Shown here piece after piece: positions 61,741-64,000 of a stretch of DNA of 64,000 nt. The translations under genes were made by a program, and so were the position numbers. Numbering within the stretch: position 1 is the first letter of the stretch; each line of letters starts with the position of its first letter. Under the pieces are notes generated by a model that saw only the letters and a program-made list of their open reading frames with translations, made no database searches and was not told the origin of the DNA. Origin of the DNA: Haliclystus octoradiatus (lineage: Eukaryota > Cnidaria > Staurozoa > Stauromedusae > Haliclystidae); the NCBI GenBank assembly GCA_916610825.1, contig OU744452.1, positions 1,647,543-1,711,542 on the forward strand, written 5' to 3'.

Positions 61741-62941
61741 GCAACTGTATTATTCAGCTCTCAAAGCTACTCAACAGCAGGAGTTTTTCTACCTACCATC
61801 ACTGGGTTGTTACATCAACTAAAGGAAATGTCATTCACTGAGCTACGAAGCAATTCCAGACGAAGAACTGCCACTACCTGTCCTGGCCAATTATTCAGAG
61901 ATGCCTTGGTCAAATCATTAAAAGAAAGATTTAATGTGGACCTCATCGAAGGAACAAGACTTGACCGCAACAAATAACCTATAATAACGTTCATGAATGA
62001 AGAAGACACCGACACAACAGATGAATTACCGTTTCACGTCCTAGCATCTTTCGTCGATCCTCGATTCAGACATCTGTCATTCTTGGCTACTGCTCAACGA
62101 ACCAAAACTATTGAATTGGCTTCAAGAATGATTGAGGGAATACCTGAGCGAGATGTGGTTGAGATTAATGGAAACAATGCTGCTCCGATTGAACCGCCGA
62201 AAAAGAAATCTAAAACTCAATTGGCATTCCAGATGCTTCTCCAGCCGTCTCAATCACAAGCGATGTCAGCCAATTTGAGTCATGTAAATGAAAGCGTAAA
62301 GGAAGAAGTGTTCAGGTAATAGCTAGAGCCACCCATTGACATTAATGAAAATCCATTGGAATGGTGGAAGGAGAATTGTAAAAAATATAATCGGTTACAG
62401 AGATTAGCTAAATGCCTTCTTGCAGCTCCACCAACTTCTGTACCGAGCAAACAGATATTTAGCAAGGCAGGACTAATTGTTAGGAAGCATTGAGCGTCGT
62501 TGAAACCAAGCGTTGTTGATGGCCTTATATTTTTAAATAAAATAAGATGTAACTAATTATTAGTAATAAACAATATGATATTGATAAACTTTTAGTTACG
62601 TGCTCATTTTAGTTTTCTACATTAATTTAATTTTGATTTATTTAAACGCTTATTTCTGTAATTGCTGTTTAATTCAATTTATTATGAATTCCGTACCTTA
62701 CTTGAATAATTATTATGTTTTATTGTATCGTAATTTTATTTCCTTATTAAACTTCATCCAACTGGTATTATATTACTTTTATATTACTTTTTGCACTCAT
62801 GTTGATAAATGTTTTGGATTGTTATCAATAGCGCGATTTTTCTATTGTTCTATTGTTCTCTTCGGTTAACCGGTTGTCCGCCGATTTTTGAAAAAGGTTA
62901 ACCGACTGTCTAAAATTCGCCACCGTCTCACCCCTAATTAA
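61741..62941 (+). pseudogene. hAT transposase fragment, right arm
   Basis: Mirror of 34,450-35,650. It has an additional stop: LIVRKH-stop where the left copy reads LIVRKQR (near 62,490). The terminus caccgtctcacccctaa lies near 62,938. Confidence 0.8.
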
Positions 62942-62982
62942 AATTTTCCCTTATTATCTCACGTATAACTTGGAGTAGACTG

Positions 62983-63339
62983 AGCACCACAGAACTAAAA
63001 CCGCAGGTTTCTCCGGGCAACTTGAAATTCACATAAAATCTTCATAAAGAATACAATAAATACTTTCCCGTTTCTTGTTTTGGTCAAATTTTTATTGTGG
63101 AGCTCACCAGAGATGAATTTATAATTCATTTCACGGTCAGAGCCTTCTCAATTCATACATTTTTGTGTTTTTTGCCATGCTTCTATGGATTTGCGAAATC
63201 TTGGGAGAACAAAAGAATCAAAGACCATGAAGCTCACATGCAGCATTTTCTCAAAATGATAAGGAGGCTTTGACCGTGAATCTTGAAAATATAAATTGGA
63301 TTTTTGAAGGGTTTTAGTTTTGTGGCGCTTGGTCTAAAC
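62983..63339. mobile_element. TA-flanked miniature element, right arm
   Basis: Mirror of 34,052-34,408. Confidence 0.65.
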
Positions 63340-64000
63340 GGGTTTGGTTGCCCATTTCCTGATGTTGGATGGACTTCAAATTTTGGATCACTTGTTCGTA
63401 GAGCAAGTCAAACGTGAAAATGGATTGTGCAAGGAACATTATATTTTGAATGTTCGTTTTTTTGGACAAGTCTAAACAGCAGTCATAAATTCTGTTGATA
63501 CAGAAATCTTACTGAAATAACATGGATTTATCATTTTAGAAACTGAAAAGATGATTACACAATTTCAGAGGTGTTGTTGTGATTCGTTGATGATCATTTT
63601 TGGAGGAGAAACAGCGGAAGTCATATCTGAAACTGTAAATTTGAGAGAGAAAATGCTGAAAATGATAATTTTAGAAAAAATATTCTGACTCCAGCTTGAA
63701 TGAATCTATTGGGCATTCAATTCAATTTGCATAAATATTTAATCAAAGCTGTGGATGATAAATATGATAAAGTTGTGTTACACTCTGAAGATCTCATCGC
63801 TCGTGCAAAATCATAACTTCATTTCTGAATATATTTTTGATAACCGTTTCTAGTTTAGTTAGCTCTGATCGCTTCTTTGCATGAAAGAGCTAACTTAGAC
63901 TTCAATGTATAAAGTGTCTGTGCTGAAGCTGTCAAATATTTCCAATGTGAATATGTTAGAACAAATTCAAAAGAGAATGGATAATTTTATAATTTTTAAA

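Larger units (their letters stand above)
50669..64000 (-). repeat. right arm of the giant inverted repeat
   Basis: Inverse copy of 33,391-50,035 without 3.3 kb of the fold-back. It continues past the window end. It carries exons 2-8 of ROCO and the same intronic elements at mirrored positions. Confidence 0.97.

Overview
The window is AT-rich invertebrate (metazoan) nuclear DNA. It has introns with GT-AG borders, very dense transposon debris of animal types (Polinton/Maverick, hAT, LINE, Penelope-like, fold-back and miniature elements) and a large LRR-Roc-COR (ROCO) gene. I cannot name the species. No bacterial operon, CRISPR array, tRNA or rRNA was seen.

Region by region. 1-595: a 181-bp tandem repeat. 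1558-3367: a 1.8-kb (AAT)n microsatellite with a central (AAG)13 block. 4.6-20.0 kb: a decayed Polinton-type virus-like element on the minus strand. Its order in transcription is two small accessory genes (present twice), integrase, minor capsid protein, a small glycine-rich virion-type protein, major capsid protein, and adenovirus-type cysteine protease. Almost every gene is broken: a 3.5-kb hAT transposon with a perfect 8-bp target duplication sits in the major capsid gene, a 979-bp terminal-inverted-repeat element sits in the protease, and a 5'-truncated LINE sits in an Asp repeat of an accessory gene. No DNA polymerase B or packaging ATPase was recognised. 20.2-20.8 kb: a retrotransposon Gag-like fragment.

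21.8-49.1 kb: a plus-strand ROCO gene. Eight exons were reconstructed with consistent splice phases: LRRs with five near-identical 138-bp repeats, the Roc GTPase whose P-loop is split by a 12.8-kb intron, COR, and a cysteine-rich exon. The introns are full of mobile elements: an 8.4-kb TTA-flanked inverted-repeat element, a 4-kb fold-back, and several hAT and fold-back miniature elements.

33.4-64.0 kb: the dominant structure is a giant inverted repeat. The left arm (33,391-50,035) and right arm (50,669-64,000, running off the window) are nearly identical. They face each other across a run of exactly 200 Ns plus 433 bp of unmatched sequence. The right arm carries exons 2-8 of the same ROCO gene on the minus strand. 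The arms differ by SNPs, 1-bp indels and one 3.3-kb indel. The left copy has a 1-bp frameshift in exon 6 that the right copy lacks. Both gene copies stop at the gap without a 3' end. The simplest reading is two haplotypes of one locus joined head-on during scaffolding; a true tail-to-tail palindromic duplication is the alternative.

The ROCO gene is the only convincing host gene. I did not find a clearly new multi-gene system. The best leads are the palindrome, the 8.4-kb cargo-like element, the internally deleted fold-back pair, and an 82-bp hairpin element with a 9-bp target duplication.
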